DNA from: Methylobacterium sp. UNC378MF
GTDB lineage: Bacteria; Pseudomonadota; Alphaproteobacteria; Rhizobiales; Beijerinckiaceae
DNA length: 64,000 nucleotides
Assembly: GCF_900103195.1 (NCBI RefSeq)
Contig: NZ_FMWU01000002.1
Coordinates: 62,001 to 126,000, forward strand
Reading direction: 5' to 3'
The stretch's first letter is position 1, and each line of letters starts with the position of its first letter. Both the position numbers and the translations under genes were made by a program. The notes under the pieces are model-generated. The model was not told the origin of the DNA. It worked only from the letters and a program-made list of their open reading frames with translations, and did no database searches. Positions 25,205 through 34,454 of the stretch are shown here, piece by piece.

Positions 25205-25816
25205 GTGAGTCGACCCATCATGTGCCAAGCGGACGTGCAGCAGATCGAACCGCGCTCCGGCGTCGCCTTCACCCTCGACCGGGGCCAGCGCCTCACGGTG
25301 ATCGACCCCTGCGGCGAGCAGGTGGCCGACCTTGTAGCCTACAACCGCCACGATACGGGGGAGGTGATCTCGTCGGGCCGGACCCTCGACTATGCCAGCC
25401 GGATCTACCTGACAACCGGTGACCCGCTCTACTCGAACCGCTCCAACATCCTGCTGCGGATCGTCGAGGATACGGTGGGGCGGCACGATTTCCTGCTGAC
25501 ACCGTGCTCGGCCGACACGTTCCGCATCATCTACGGCGACACGAACCCGCATCGCGGCTGCTTCGGCAACCTCGCGGCGGCGCTCGCCCCCTACGGCATC
25601 GCGCCGGACGCGATCCCGGTGGCGTTCAACTGCTTCATGAACGTGCCGATCGACAGCGCGACCGGGGCGCTCACCGTCGCGCCGCCGCTCAGCCGGGCAG
25701 GGGACCGGATCGTGTTCGTGGCGGAGACCGACCTGATCATCGGGCTGACCGCCTGCTCGGCCCTGCAATCGAACAACGGCAGCTTCAAGCCGATCCAATA
25801 CGGCGTGAGCGGATAG
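25205..25816 (+). CDS. DUF1989 / urea carboxylase-associated family protein
   Basis: A 203-residue member of the DUF1989 family, whose relatives include the urea (guanidine) carboxylase-associated proteins. Key stretches are GQRLTVIDPCGEQVADLVAY, SSGRTLDYASRIYLTTGDPL, Cys-containing TPCSADTFRIIYG and VAFNCFMNVPI. No urea carboxylase or allophanate hydrolase gene is nearby, so it belongs to the YcgI-like branch. The start is GTG at 25205, or ATG at 25220. Function unknown; an operon with the YcgG-like gene is likely. Confidence 0.8.
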   Translation: MSRPIMCQADVQQIEPRSGVAFTLDRGQRLTVIDPCGEQVADLVAYNRHDTGEVISSGRTLDYASRIYLTTGDPLYSNRSNILLRIVEDTVGRHDFLLTPCSADTFRIIYGDTNPHRGCFGNLAAALAPYGIAPDAIPVAFNCFMNVPIDSATGALTVAPPLSRAGDRIVFVAETDLIIGLTACSALQSNNGSFKPIQYGVSG

Positions 25817-26042
25817 CCGCCACAACGTTGATCAACGCCAAATCCTGGCCAATCCTCGCCGCTGGTCAATGAAAATCCGCAGATCAGATCGAACCCCAAG
25901 ATAAGTATCGATATTCTCCCGCCCATTGCCGGCAATCCACTGGAAATCTTTGTGCTTTACTAACCTGATTGCACGAGGTTGACCCTGTGCAACGCCGGCG
26001 GCGATTCCATGCCGGCCGCAGGCGTCCTTTTCCGGTGCTTGG

Positions 26043-27782
26043 ATGATCCCCACCCAGACCAGCCGCCCGCCCGCCGAGCGGGTCATGCCGGGGCAAGGCC
26101 TCGCGAACCTCAAGCTCCGCCACAAGCTCGCAGCCGTGATGGCCCTGGCGCTGCTGGCAATCGGCGCCTTGAGCGCCCTGAGCTTCGTCGATATGCGCCG
26201 CTCCGCCCTCGCGGACCGGGCCCTGATGACGAAGCGCCTGACCGAGGTCGCGCAGAGCCTGCTCATCCACTACGAGGCGCAGGCCAGGACCGGCCAGATA
26301 TCCCTGGCGGAGGCGCAGAAGGCGGCCCTCGCGGCGATCACCGCCCTGCGCTTCGGCAACGAGGATTACTTCTTCGTCCTCGACGCCCAGGGGCATCTGA
26401 TCGCCAACGCCTTCAACGCCAAGAACGTCGGCAAGCTGGTGCTGGACCAGACCGACATCGCCGGCGGCAAGCGCTACTTCGCCGAGATGGTCGAGACCGC
26501 CACGCGCGACGGCTCCGGCTTCGTCGACTACATGAAGCCGCGCCCCGGCGCGGCCGTACCGGTGGAGAAGGTCGCGAGCGTGCAGATGTTCAAGCCGTGG
26601 GGCTGGATCGTCGCCGCCGGCCTGTACCGGGACGACGTCCACGCGGCCGTGCGTGACCGGGCGATCACCATCGCCCTCTGGTCGACCGGCCTCGGCCTGC
26701 CGATCCTTGCGCTGCTCCTGCTCGTCGGCAACAGCCTGTCCCGGCCGATCACCCGCCTGACCGCGGCGATGCGCGGGCTCGCCGACGGCGATCTCGCGGT
26801 GGCGGTCGCCGATCAGCGGCGCGGCGACGAGGTCGGCGCCATGGCCCGCGCCGTCCAGGTGTTCAAGGACGCCCTGATCGCCAAGCGCGCGGCCGACGCG
26901 GCCGCCGTGGCGGAGAACGCCGCGAAGATGCGCCGGGCCGAGATGCTGGACGCGGTCACCGCCCGGTTCGACGCGCAGGTCAGCACGCTGACGCGCGGCC
27001 TGTCCGCCGCCGCGGCCGAGATGGAGGCCACAGCCCGGGAGATGACGGGAACGGCCGCACGGACCACCGACCAATCCGTGCGTGTGGCCGCGGCCTCCGA
27101 GCAGACCTCGAGCAACGTGCAGACCGTGGCGGCCGCGAGCGAGGAGATGGCCGCCTCGATCCACGAGATCGCGTCGCGCGTCGCCCAGTCCTCCGCGATG
27201 GCCGACCGGGCCAGCACGGATGTGGCCCAGACGAACGCCCTGATGCAGGTGCTGTCCCGCGGCACCGACCAGATCAGCGAGGTCGTGGGCCTGATTTCCG
27301 GGATCGCCGCGCAGACCAACCTGCTGGCCCTCAACGCCACCATCGAGGCGGCGCGCGCCGGCGAGGCCGGCAAGGGCTTCGCCGTCGTGGCGGGCGAGGT
27401 GAAGGCGCTCGCCACGCAGACTGCCCGGGCCACCAAGACCATCGCGACGCAGATCGCGGCGATCCAGACCGAGACGCAGCAGGCGGCCGAGTCGATGCGG
27501 ACGATTGGGGGCACGATCGACGCGATGCGCACGGTGGCGCTCAGCGTGGCCGCCGCCATGGAGGAGCAGGGCGCGGCCACGAGCGAGATCGTCCGCAATG
27601 TCACCCAGGCGGCGCAGGGCACGCAGGCCGTGAGCACCGACATCGCCGACGTCCGACAGGCCGCCCGCGAGACTGGTGCGGCCTCAAGCCAGGTCCTGAT
27701 CGCCGCCCAGGAGTTGGCCCGCTACTCCACGAACCTCGGCCAGGAGGTCACGACCTTCCTCGCCGCGGTGAAGGCCGCCTGA
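26043..27782 (+). CDS. Methyl-accepting chemotaxis protein with a single Cache sensor
   Basis: Transmembrane chemoreceptor of 579 residues. After a short cytosolic segment come TM1 (about 34-56), a periplasmic single-Cache domain (about 57-205, with [21 protein letters not shown] and [18 protein letters not shown]), TM2 (about 212-234), a HAMP domain and a long signalling coiled coil. The hairpin tip is [19 protein letters not shown]. Ligand unknown; single-Cache receptors of this type often sense small carboxylates. The AT-rich upstream gap has a perfect palindrome CGTTGATCAACG at 25826-25837. Confidence 0.92.
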   Translation: MIPTQTSRPPAERVMPGQGLANLKLRHKLAAVMALALLAIGALSALSFVDMRRSALADRALMTKRLTEVAQSLLIHYEAQARTGQISLAEAQKAALAAITALRFGNEDYFFVLDAQGHLIANAFNAKNVGKLVLDQTDIAGGKRYFAEMVETATRDGSGFVDYMKPRPGAAVPVEKVASVQMFKPWGWIVAAGLYRDDVHAAVRDRAITIALWSTGLGLPILALLLLVGNSLSRPITRLTAAMRGLADGDLAVAVADQRRGDEVGAMARAVQVFKDALIAKRAADAAAVAENAAKMRRAEMLDAVTARFDAQVSTLTRGLSAAAAEMEATAREMTGTAARTTDQSVRVAAASEQTSSNVQTVAAASEEMAASIHEIASRVAQSSAMADRASTDVAQTNALMQVLSRGTDQISEVVGLISGIAAQTNLLALNATIEAARAGEAGKGFAVVAGEVKALATQTARATKTIATQIAAIQTETQQAAESMRTIGGTIDAMRTVALSVAAAMEEQGAATSEIVRNVTQAAQGTQAVSTDIADVRQAARETGAASSQVLIAAQELARYSTNLGQEVTTFLAAVKAA

Positions 27783-27800
27783 GGGCAGCCGGGCGGGCAC

Positions 27801-29054
27801 TCACGCGATCCCGTCGATCGCCACCCGCAGATGCTCCGGGCCGCGCAAGGCCGCGCCCGGCCGGTAGGGCGGTGGATCCGCGATCAGCCGCGGCGCCTTC
27901 AGCCGGCGCGCGAGGGCGGTCAATGCCGCCTCCGCCTCGAACCGGGCGAGCGGCGCGCCCACGCAGTAATGCAGGCCGCCGCCGAAGCCGAGATGGCGGA
28001 TCCCGGTGCGGTCCGGGTCGAATCGGTCGGGATCCGGGAAGACGGTCGCGTCGCGGTTGCCGGCGGCCAGCAGCAGCAGGAGGTCGGCGCCCTCAGGGAT
28101 CGTGACCCCCGCGATGTCGATGGCCGCGAGCGTCCGGCGGGTCCGGAACTGCACCGGCGGCTCGTAGCGCAGCAGTTCCTCGATGAGCCGCGGTGCCCGG
28201 AGCGGATCCTGCCGCAGGCGCTCCAGCTCCTCTGGGTGCCGGAGCAGGGTCAGCAGGCCGTTGGTGATCAGGTTCACGGTGGTCTCGTGGCCCGCCACCA
28301 GCATCAGGATCGAGGTGGCGATCAGGTCGTAATCGCCCATCTTCACCCCAGCCGGGGTCGCGTGGTTGGCGAGCCCCGACAGCATGTCATCCTGAGGGTG
28401 CCTGCGCTTCTCCTTGATCAGGTCAGCCATGTAGCCGCCGATCGCGTCGAAGGTCCGGCTGTTCTTGGCGCGGATCTCGGGGTCGGACAGGCTGTCGGGT
28501 TCGAGCGCGGTGGCGAGCTGCGTCGCCCAGCCGTGGAACTTCGGCTCGTCCTCCCGGGGTACGCCGAACAGCTCGCAGATCACCGTCACGGGCAGCGGGT
28601 AGGCGAGGTCGTCGACCGCGTCGATCTCCCGGGCGCCGCATTTCTCGTTGAGCAGGTCGGCGACCAGCCGGTCTGAGCGCGCGCGCATCGCCTGGACGCG
28701 CTCGCGGCTGAATTGGTGCATCACAGCCGAGCGCAGGGCGTCGTGGTCCGGCGGGTCGCGGAAGATGAAGACCCGGTGCCGGTCCATCATCCAGTCCTTG
28801 AGCGGCTTGACGATCAGGTCGGTGAGGGGATTGCCGGTGCGCGGCCGGTCGGCTGGCGGCAAGGTGTCGGAGCTGACCCGCGGGTCCTGCAGCAGGCTGG
28901 CGATGGTGCCGTGGGTCGCCGCCACCCAGGTGCCCGCCTCGGTGCCGTCCTCCTGGCGCGAGACGGGATGCTCCCGCAGCTTCGCGTAGACCGGGTAGGG
29001 GTTCGGCCGGTTGGCAAAATCCTTGACCTGATCGAGGAGGGTGGCGTCCGGCAT
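27801..29054 (-). CDS. Cytochrome P450
   Basis: Soluble bacterial P450 monooxygenase of 417 residues. The I-helix has LVAGHETTVN, the K-helix EELLR, and the haem loop FGGGLHYCVGAPLAR with Cys364 as thiolate ligand. The start was set at the second in-frame ATG because GAAGGAG lies just before it; an upstream ATG would add six residues. A ferredoxin and a ferredoxin reductase gene lie upstream on the same strand and probably feed it electrons. The substrate is unknown. Confidence 0.92.
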   Translation of the reverse strand: MPDATLLDQVKDFANRPNPYPVYAKLREHPVSRQEDGTEAGTWVAATHGTIASLLQDPRVSSDTLPPADRPRTGNPLTDLIVKPLKDWMMDRHRVFIFRDPPDHDALRSAVMHQFSRERVQAMRARSDRLVADLLNEKCGAREIDAVDDLAYPLPVTVICELFGVPREDEPKFHGWATQLATALEPDSLSDPEIRAKNSRTFDAIGGYMADLIKEKRRHPQDDMLSGLANHATPAGVKMGDYDLIATSILMLVAGHETTVNLITNGLLTLLRHPEELERLRQDPLRAPRLIEELLRYEPPVQFRTRRTLAAIDIAGVTIPEGADLLLLLAAGNRDATVFPDPDRFDPDRTGIRHLGFGGGLHYCVGAPLARFEAEAALTALARRLKAPRLIADPPPYRPGAALRGPEHLRVAIDGIA

Positions 29055-29230
29055 GCGGTCTCCTTCGCGCATCGACCCGGAAGGCGGCCACCGGCCTTCG
29101 GGAAAAGATGCCGCGACAGCAAAGGCTTCGCGCGTCGTGGCGGTTCCGTCTCCGGGTCCGCGCTACACGGGTGGCGGGGTCGAGAGGCCCTGGTTGTCGA
29201 CCGGGATGCGCCGGGCTTCCGCCCCCGCAT

Positions 29231-29345
29231 CGTCACCCAGGGGCCGCGCAGCGCAGCCCGGATTCAGGGCCGCCGGCGTACCAAGCCCTCGCGGAACCTA
29301 CGGTTCTGGATTCCGGGCCGGCATTCGGCATCCCGGAATGGCGGA
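29231..29345. repeat. Dispersed intergenic repeat, family D, copy 2
   Basis: It lies in the 356-base gap between the ferredoxin reductase and P450 genes and begins CGTCACCCAGGGG, CGCAGCGCAGCCCGG, ending with an inverted CCCGGAATGGCGG. It is related to 172-297. The remainder of the gap (29055-29230 and 29346-29410) shows no gene or RNA that I recognise; a P450 promoter may lie there. Confidence 0.5.
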
Positions 29346-29410
29346 GCGGGAGCCGGTGGCGCCGTTCACCGCGGTGAACGGCACGCACGTCGTGTCCAGA
29401 GGACGATGCG

Positions 29411-30682
29411 TTAGGCAAAGCCCGGCTCGAAGATCGCGACGCCGTTCGGCCGGTCGGTCGCGGCGCCGCGGGGTGGGAACGGCGCGCGCGCGGCGATCAG
29501 CTCGGCATGGGCCGGCAGCCAGCGGGCGGAATCCACCGAGACTGCCGCGATGCAGCGTCCTGCACGGCCGTAGAGGGCGACGAAGCGGCCGGCGGCCGGA
29601 TCGCCCTGCGTGATCGCCACCGCGTCGGCGCCCTCGGTCAGGCCGGCCGATTTCACTACGAGGTCTCCCTGGGTCGACCAGAAGGTCGGCAGGGCGTCAT
29701 AGGGCGATTCGGGCTCTGCGCCGGCGAGCAGCCGGCCAGCATGGATGCCTTGCGCCACCGCGTGGCTCCAGTGCTCCAGCGCGACGCGTCGGCCGTCGTA
29801 GATGGGGTGCGGAAAGCGCGCCACGTCGCCGGCGGCGGCGATGTGCGGGTCGGGCCTTCCCTCGGTATCGAGGACATGGCCGCGCGCATCGCAATCGACC
29901 CCGCCTGAATCCGCCGACAGGCCGGCCCCGTCGAGCCACTCGGTGTTGCGGACCGCTCCCAGCGCAACGACGGCAACGTCGGTCGCAAGGCTGCTGCCGT
30001 CGACGAGATGCGCGCGGGTCAGCCGGCCGTCCTCCGCCTCCAGCCACTCGACCTCGCTGCCGCAGCGCAGCGCCACACCGTGTCCCTCGTGGATCGCACC
30101 GATGAACGCCCCGACGGTGCGGCCGAGGACGCGGGCCAGCGGCGTCGGGCCGGGCTCGACCAGGGTGACCGGCAAGCCGAGCTGCCGGCACAGGCTGGCG
30201 ACCTCGCAGCCGATGAAGCCGCCACCGATCACCAGCACGTGCTTCGGGCCCGCGGCCAGGGCCTGCCGCAGGGCGGCGGCGTCGTCCCGCCCCCGCAGGG
30301 TGAAGACGCCGGCGAGGCGGCCCTCGTGCGGGTTCGGCCAGGGGCGGGCGCGGGTACCGGTGGCGATGAGCAGACGGTCGTAGGGGAGGGTCCGCCCGTC
30401 CGCGAGGCCCACCATACGCGCTTGCCGGTCGAGGCGCAGAGCCGCGCTGCCGAGTTGCCAGTCGGCCGCGAGGCCGCCGACCCCTGGCAGAGTCGTAGCA
30501 TCCGCCGGGATCGCGCCGGTGAGGACGTGCTTCGAGAGCGGCGGCCTGTCGTAGGGCGGATGGGGCTCGTCGCCGACGATGGTGAGCGGGCCGGAAAATC
30601 CTGCCGCCCGCAGGGCCTCGGCGCCGCGCAGGGCCGCGAGGCCGGCGCCCACGATCAGGGCACGCCCGGGTTCTTGCGCCAT
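29411..30682 (-). CDS. FAD-dependent ferredoxin reductase (P450 redox partner type)
   Basis: NAD(P)H-dependent reductase of the putidaredoxin/rhodocoxin reductase family, 423 residues. The FAD-binding motif RALIVGAGLAALRGAEALR is at the N-terminus, DRPPLSKHVLTG follows, the NAD(P) motif VLVIGGGFIGCEVASL lies at about 150, and the second FAD motif is HIAAAGDVARF. The ATG shares one base with the stop of the upstream ferredoxin gene (TGATG), so the two are translationally coupled. It probably passes electrons from NAD(P)H to that ferredoxin and on to the P450 356 bases downstream. Confidence 0.9.
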   Translation of the reverse strand: MAQEPGRALIVGAGLAALRGAEALRAAGFSGPLTIVGDEPHPPYDRPPLSKHVLTGAIPADATTLPGVGGLAADWQLGSAALRLDRQARMVGLADGRTLPYDRLLIATGTRARPWPNPHEGRLAGVFTLRGRDDAAALRQALAAGPKHVLVIGGGFIGCEVASLCRQLGLPVTLVEPGPTPLARVLGRTVGAFIGAIHEGHGVALRCGSEVEWLEAEDGRLTRAHLVDGSSLATDVAVVALGAVRNTEWLDGAGLSADSGGVDCDARGHVLDTEGRPDPHIAAAGDVARFPHPIYDGRRVALEHWSHAVAQGIHAGRLLAGAEPESPYDALPTFWSTQGDLVVKSAGLTEGADAVAITQGDPAAGRFVALYGRAGRCIAAVSVDSARWLPAHAELIAARAPFPPRGAATDRPNGVAIFEPGFA

Positions 30683-30927
30683 CAGGCGGTGCGCTCCGGC
30701 TCCTCGACCCGGATCGCCTGGACCGGGCAAGCGACGCGCGCCCGCTCGATAGCGTCCCGGTCCTGCACGGCGGGTGCGGGATCGTAGAACAGGGCTTCGT
30801 GCCCCTCGATGCGGAAGTGCCGCGGCGCCGCATAGCAGCACTGGGCATAGGCTTGGCACAGGTTGAGATCGACGCTCACCCGCAGGCCGGGCGGGGGACC
30901 GGAGGACACATCGGCGGGGGCGGACAT
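30682..30927 (-). CDS. [3Fe-4S]-type ferredoxin associated with cytochrome P450
   Basis: Small ferredoxin, 81 residues from ATG 30927 (16 more from an upstream ATG at 30975, with unlikely sequence). Cluster residues are CQAYAQC, then a C-terminal ACPVQAI. The CxxYxxC arrangement lacks the central Cys of 4Fe-4S ferredoxins, as in 3Fe-4S ferredoxins paired with P450s. Its central acidic region FRIEGHEALFYDP is typical. It is the first gene of the ferredoxin-reductase-P450 set. Confidence 0.85.
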   Translation of the reverse strand: MSAPADVSSGPPPGLRVSVDLNLCQAYAQCCYAAPRHFRIEGHEALFYDPAPAVQDRDAIERARVACPVQAIRVEEPERTA

Positions 30928-31140
30928 GGCGGGGCAACCGCGGGCGGCGCCCCGGGTTCCGCGGGCCGGAGTCACGAGGAACGGCCCCGAAGCGTCCCCG
31001 GTCGGAGCGTCATCGGTATTAAACGTGTTTGGGCTATCTTCGTGGGAATGCAGCGACGGAATTCCCCTGCGCGGCGGTTCGATCTATTGTTGCGCCGCCC
31101 AGCGGACCTGTCCAAGACGCCGCGATGTCAGGAGGGCACC

Positions 31141-31740
31141 ATGCCGCACGCCGCGCGAACGGGCCTCGCCGCCCTCATGCTGGCTCTCGGACTCGGCGGC
31201 GCCTCCGCCGAATCCGTTGCCACGACCTGGACGGATCCACCGGCCCACAAGCCGGCCGCCGAGAAGGCGCCGGCCGCTGACCAGAAGGTCGCCGCACCGG
31301 CGCCGGCCGCATCGACCCCCGCCGCATCGACCGGTGCCCGGCCGGCGTCCAGCCGACGGAAGGCCGTCGCGGCGCGGCGTGTGCCGGAGAAGACGGTGCG
31401 CGCCGCATCTCCGGGGGCCAAGCGGGTTGCCGCCACGCCACGCCGGGCGCGCGTCGTCGCGGCACCGACCCGAACGATCCGCAGCGCTCCGCAGAGCGTC
31501 GCCGCCGCCCCGCCGCCTCCGCCTGAAGGCTACGCGCGCTACCGGGCCTACAATTACGGGCCGGGCTACGGCTACGCGCCGGCCTACGGCTACGCCCAGG
31601 GCTATACCGACGATCGCCTGGACCGCCTGAGCAGCGCGCAGGCCGCCGGCTACGTCGTGGTCCGCCGCCGGACGGTGCAGTTCCCCGACGGCCGGACTCT
31701 GCGGGTCTACCGCCCGGACGATGAGGGCGAGCCGTTCTGA
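31141..31740 (+). CDS. Secreted Ala/Pro-rich protein with Tyr-Gly repeats
   Basis: Exported protein of 199 residues with no known function. A signal peptide (residues 1 to about 23, cleavage after ASA) is followed by an Ala/Pro/Lys-rich disordered region with many Arg (about 35-125), then YARYRAYNYGPGYGYAPAYGYAQGY and a short C-terminal domain RRRTVQFPDGRTLRVYRPDDEG. The ribosome site CAGGAGGG is strong. Its last 34 bases overlap the 3' end of the convergent acyl-CoA ligase gene. Confidence 0.75.
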   Translation: MPHAARTGLAALMLALGLGGASAESVATTWTDPPAHKPAAEKAPAADQKVAAPAPAASTPAASTGARPASSRRKAVAARRVPEKTVRAASPGAKRVAATPRRARVVAAPTRTIRSAPQSVAAAPPPPPEGYARYRAYNYGPGYGYAPAYGYAQGYTDDRLDRLSSAQAAGYVVVRRRTVQFPDGRTLRVYRPDDEGEPF

Positions 31741-33479
31741 TCTGAACCCTCCGCGAATACCGCCCGCAAGGGAGCCCGCATGATCTTCCCGGCGGGATTG
31801 CGCGGCAGGAGTTCGTCCCAGATCATGATTCGCACCGGCACCTTGAACGCGGCGAGCCGCTCGGCCGCGAAGGCGCGGATCTCCGCCGCCCCGGCGCTCG
31901 CCCCCTCGGCCAGAACCACGATGGCGCCGGGCTCCTCGCCAAGTGTTGGATGCGGCACCGGCAGCACCACGGCGTCGATCACGTCCGGATGCGCGTAGAG
32001 GGCGTTCTCGACCTCGCAGCAATAGATGTTCTCGCCCCCGCGGATCAGCATGTCCTTGATCCTGTCGACGATGGTCAGGAAGCCCTCGTCGTCGGCGCGG
32101 GCGAGGTCGCCGGTGCGCAGCCAGCCCGCGGAGAGGACCTCCGCGGTGGCCCTCGGGTCGTCCCAGTAGCCGCGGACCACGTTGGGTCCCTTCACGCAGA
32201 GCTCGCCGACCTCGCCCGGCGGAAGCGCGTCCCCGAGGGAATCCACGATCCGCACCTCGCAGACCGGCAGGGGCGGGCCGCAGGAATCCGGGTGGGCGAG
32301 GTAATCCTCACCCTGGTGATGGGTGAAGGTCGCCGAGGTCTCGGTCATGCCCCAGCCGGTGCCGGGGACGACGTTGGGCAACGCCTCGCCCAGCGTCCGC
32401 ACGAGGTCGGCGGCCGCAGGGGCGCCGCCATAGGTGACGCCCTCGAGGGTCGGCAGCGGCCGGCCCGCCTCCCGGGCGGCGGTGGCGAGCTGCCACGCGA
32501 TGGTCGGCACGCCGCCCGCGCTGGTGCAGCCCTCCGCCTCGATCAGATCGAGGGCCGCGTTCGCGTCCCAGCGGTGCATCATCACCAGCCGGTGGCCGCC
32601 GTAGAGGGCTGCCCCCAGGCTGGCGTGGCAACCAGTGACGTGGAACAGCGGGATTACCAGCAGCGCCGCCCGCTGCGGCGCGGACGGGTCAGGCTTCGGC
32701 GGCGCCTCGCCCCGGCGCAGGGCGCTGCGCGAAGCCGAGTAGGGATAGGCCATCACGGTCGTGGCGGCCGCCCGGTGGGTGCCGACCGCCCCTTTCGGCT
32801 TGCCGGTGGTGCCTGAAGTGTAGAACAGGGTCGCGTCGTCCTCTGGATCGAGGGCGATGTCGGGCAGGGGCCAGTCGGGCAGGGCGGCCCAGTCCTGCAC
32901 CGGGCCGACGATATCGGAGAGCGGCATCGCCCTGGGATCGGGCTCCATCCGGGTGGTGAGGACCCGCTCCAGCGCCGGACATTCGGTAAGGTGCGGGGCG
33001 ATCCGTTCGAAGCGCGCATCGTCGGCGATCAGGATCCGCGCGCCGGAATGCCGGAGGCCGTAGGCGAGTTCCGGCCCGGTCCACCACGCGTTGAGCGGCG
33101 TCGCGATCGCGCCGGCGAGCAGGGCGCCGAAATAGCTCACCGGCCATTCGGGCAGGTTGCGCATCGCGATGGCGACGCGGTCGCCTTTCTTGATTCCGGC
33201 TGCCGCGAGCGCCCGCGCCAGCGCGGTCGCCGCGCGGGAGAAGCCCGTAAAGGTGACGCGCTCGTCGCCGTAGACCACGAAGGTCCTGTCCCCGTGGCCC
33301 TGGGCGATCCGGAACAGGTCTCGCAGGGTCGGCGGGGCCTTCTCCCAGATCCGGGTCGGCACGCCCCGGATATCGATCGTGGCGATCGCGAAGGGCGCGC
33401 CCGGGGCGGTAAGCCGCGCCTCGGCCTCGCGAAACGTCAGGGCCGGCCAGCCAGCGGGGATGCGGGGATCGGGGCTCAT
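31707..33479 (-). CDS. Acyl-CoA synthetase (AMP-forming)
   Basis: Adenylate-forming ligase of 590 residues that activates a carboxylic acid to its CoA thioester. Motifs: FYTSGTTGKPKGAVGTHR (A3), GWGMTETSATFT (A5), RTGDLARADDEGFL (A7), RIKDMLIRGGENIYCCEVE (A8) and NPAGKIMR with the catalytic Lys (A10). It overlaps the upstream SDR gene by 4 bases (ATGA). Its neighbours (acyl-CoA dehydrogenase, APH-type kinase, two SDRs) suggest it is the entry step of an acid-degradation pathway. The acid is not known. Confidence 0.9.
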   Translation of the reverse strand: MSPDPRIPAGWPALTFREAEARLTAPGAPFAIATIDIRGVPTRIWEKAPPTLRDLFRIAQGHGDRTFVVYGDERVTFTGFSRAATALARALAAAGIKKGDRVAIAMRNLPEWPVSYFGALLAGAIATPLNAWWTGPELAYGLRHSGARILIADDARFERIAPHLTECPALERVLTTRMEPDPRAMPLSDIVGPVQDWAALPDWPLPDIALDPEDDATLFYTSGTTGKPKGAVGTHRAAATTVMAYPYSASRSALRRGEAPPKPDPSAPQRAALLVIPLFHVTGCHASLGAALYGGHRLVMMHRWDANAALDLIEAEGCTSAGGVPTIAWQLATAAREAGRPLPTLEGVTYGGAPAAADLVRTLGEALPNVVPGTGWGMTETSATFTHHQGEDYLAHPDSCGPPLPVCEVRIVDSLGDALPPGEVGELCVKGPNVVRGYWDDPRATAEVLSAGWLRTGDLARADDEGFLTIVDRIKDMLIRGGENIYCCEVENALYAHPDVIDAVVLPVPHPTLGEEPGAIVVLAEGASAGAAEIRAFAAERLAAFKVPVRIMIWDELLPRNPAGKIMRAPLRAVFAEGSDQNGSPSSSGR

Positions 33480-34246
33480 CGGGCGATGGTCACGCCGCCG
33501 TCGATGACGAGCGCCTGGCCGGTGACGAACCGGCCCGCCGCGGAGGCCAGGAACACGGCCGCGCCCGCGATCTCGTCGGGCTCGCCGATCCGGCGCAGAG
33601 GCGCGGCCTCCGTGGTGGCGGCCAGCATCGCGGGATCCTCCCACAGGGCGCGGGCGAAATCGGTGCGGATCAGACCCGGGCAGAGGCAATTCACCCGGAC
33701 GTTGGCGGGCCCGTACTCCACCGCGTAGTTGCGGGCGAGCTGGAGGTCGGCGGCCTTCGAGACGTTGTAGGCGCCGATCACTGGCGAGCCCTTGAGCGCC
33801 CCGATCGAGGAGACGATGACGATCGCGCCGTCGCGCCGCGCGACCATGCCGGGGGCGACCCTCTGGATCAGCCAGTGGTTCGACAGGACGTTGTTCTCGA
33901 GGATTTTTTTGAATTGTGCGTCGGAGATGCCGGCGAGGGGGCCATAGTAGGGATTGCTGGCCGCATTGCAGACCAGCACGTCCACGGGACCGAGCTGCCT
34001 TTCGGTCTCGGAACCCAGGGTTTCCAGCTCCTCCTTCACCGAGATGCTCGCCGGGATCGCCACGGCGCGGCCGGCGCCGTGCGCGGCCTCGATCTCGGCC
34101 ACGACGGCCGCGCAGGCCTCGCGCTTGCGCGAGGAGATCACCACCCGGGCGCCGTGCTCGGCCATCCGCAGGGCGATCGCCCGCCCGATGCCCCGGGAGG
34201 ATCCGGTGATGAGGGCGACCTTGCCGGTCAGATCGAACAGGGACAT
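33476..34246 (-). CDS. Short-chain dehydrogenase/reductase
   Basis: NAD(P)-dependent oxidoreductase of 256 residues. The cofactor motif TGSSRGIGRAIA lies near residue 15, NAAS at about 90, and the catalytic set is Ser in VSSIGALKGSP with YNVSK. The start MSLFDLTGKVALITG is standard. It resembles SDRs of the DHRS4/3-hydroxyacyl-CoA dehydrogenase type. It is co-transcribed with the acyl-CoA ligase (4-base overlap) and probably oxidises a hydroxyacyl intermediate. Confidence 0.88.
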   Translation of the reverse strand: MSLFDLTGKVALITGSSRGIGRAIALRMAEHGARVVISSRKREACAAVVAEIEAAHGAGRAVAIPASISVKEELETLGSETERQLGPVDVLVCNAASNPYYGPLAGISDAQFKKILENNVLSNHWLIQRVAPGMVARRDGAIVIVSSIGALKGSPVIGAYNVSKAADLQLARNYAVEYGPANVRVNCLCPGLIRTDFARALWEDPAMLAATTEAAPLRRIGEPDEIAGAAVFLASAAGRFVTGQALVIDGGVTIAR

Positions 34247-34318
34247 GGCGAGACTCTGCGCTGGATGAAGCGGCGAACGGCTTCCATCCTCGTTCCGCGG
34301 GACATCAGGGTCGCGACG

Positions 34319-34408
34319 CGCCCCCTTTCCCGAGCGGGAGAGGGTTGGGGTGAGGGGTGTGACCTCTCCGGACAGTTCTCGTCCCTCCCCCGCTCGGGCG
34401 AGGGGACC
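34319..34408. repeat. Dispersed inverted repeat, family B, between two SDR genes
   Basis: The left arm CCCCCTTTCCCGAGCGGGAG with GGGTTGGGGTGAGGGG is answered by CCCTCCCCCGCTCGGGCGAGGGG on the right. It shares layout with 20025-20178. It fills much of the 208-base gap in the catabolic operon. Confidence 0.6.
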
Positions 34409-34454
34409 AGCGCCCCGTCCGGCCACCGACAATGTCGCCGGACGCCGCCCATTC

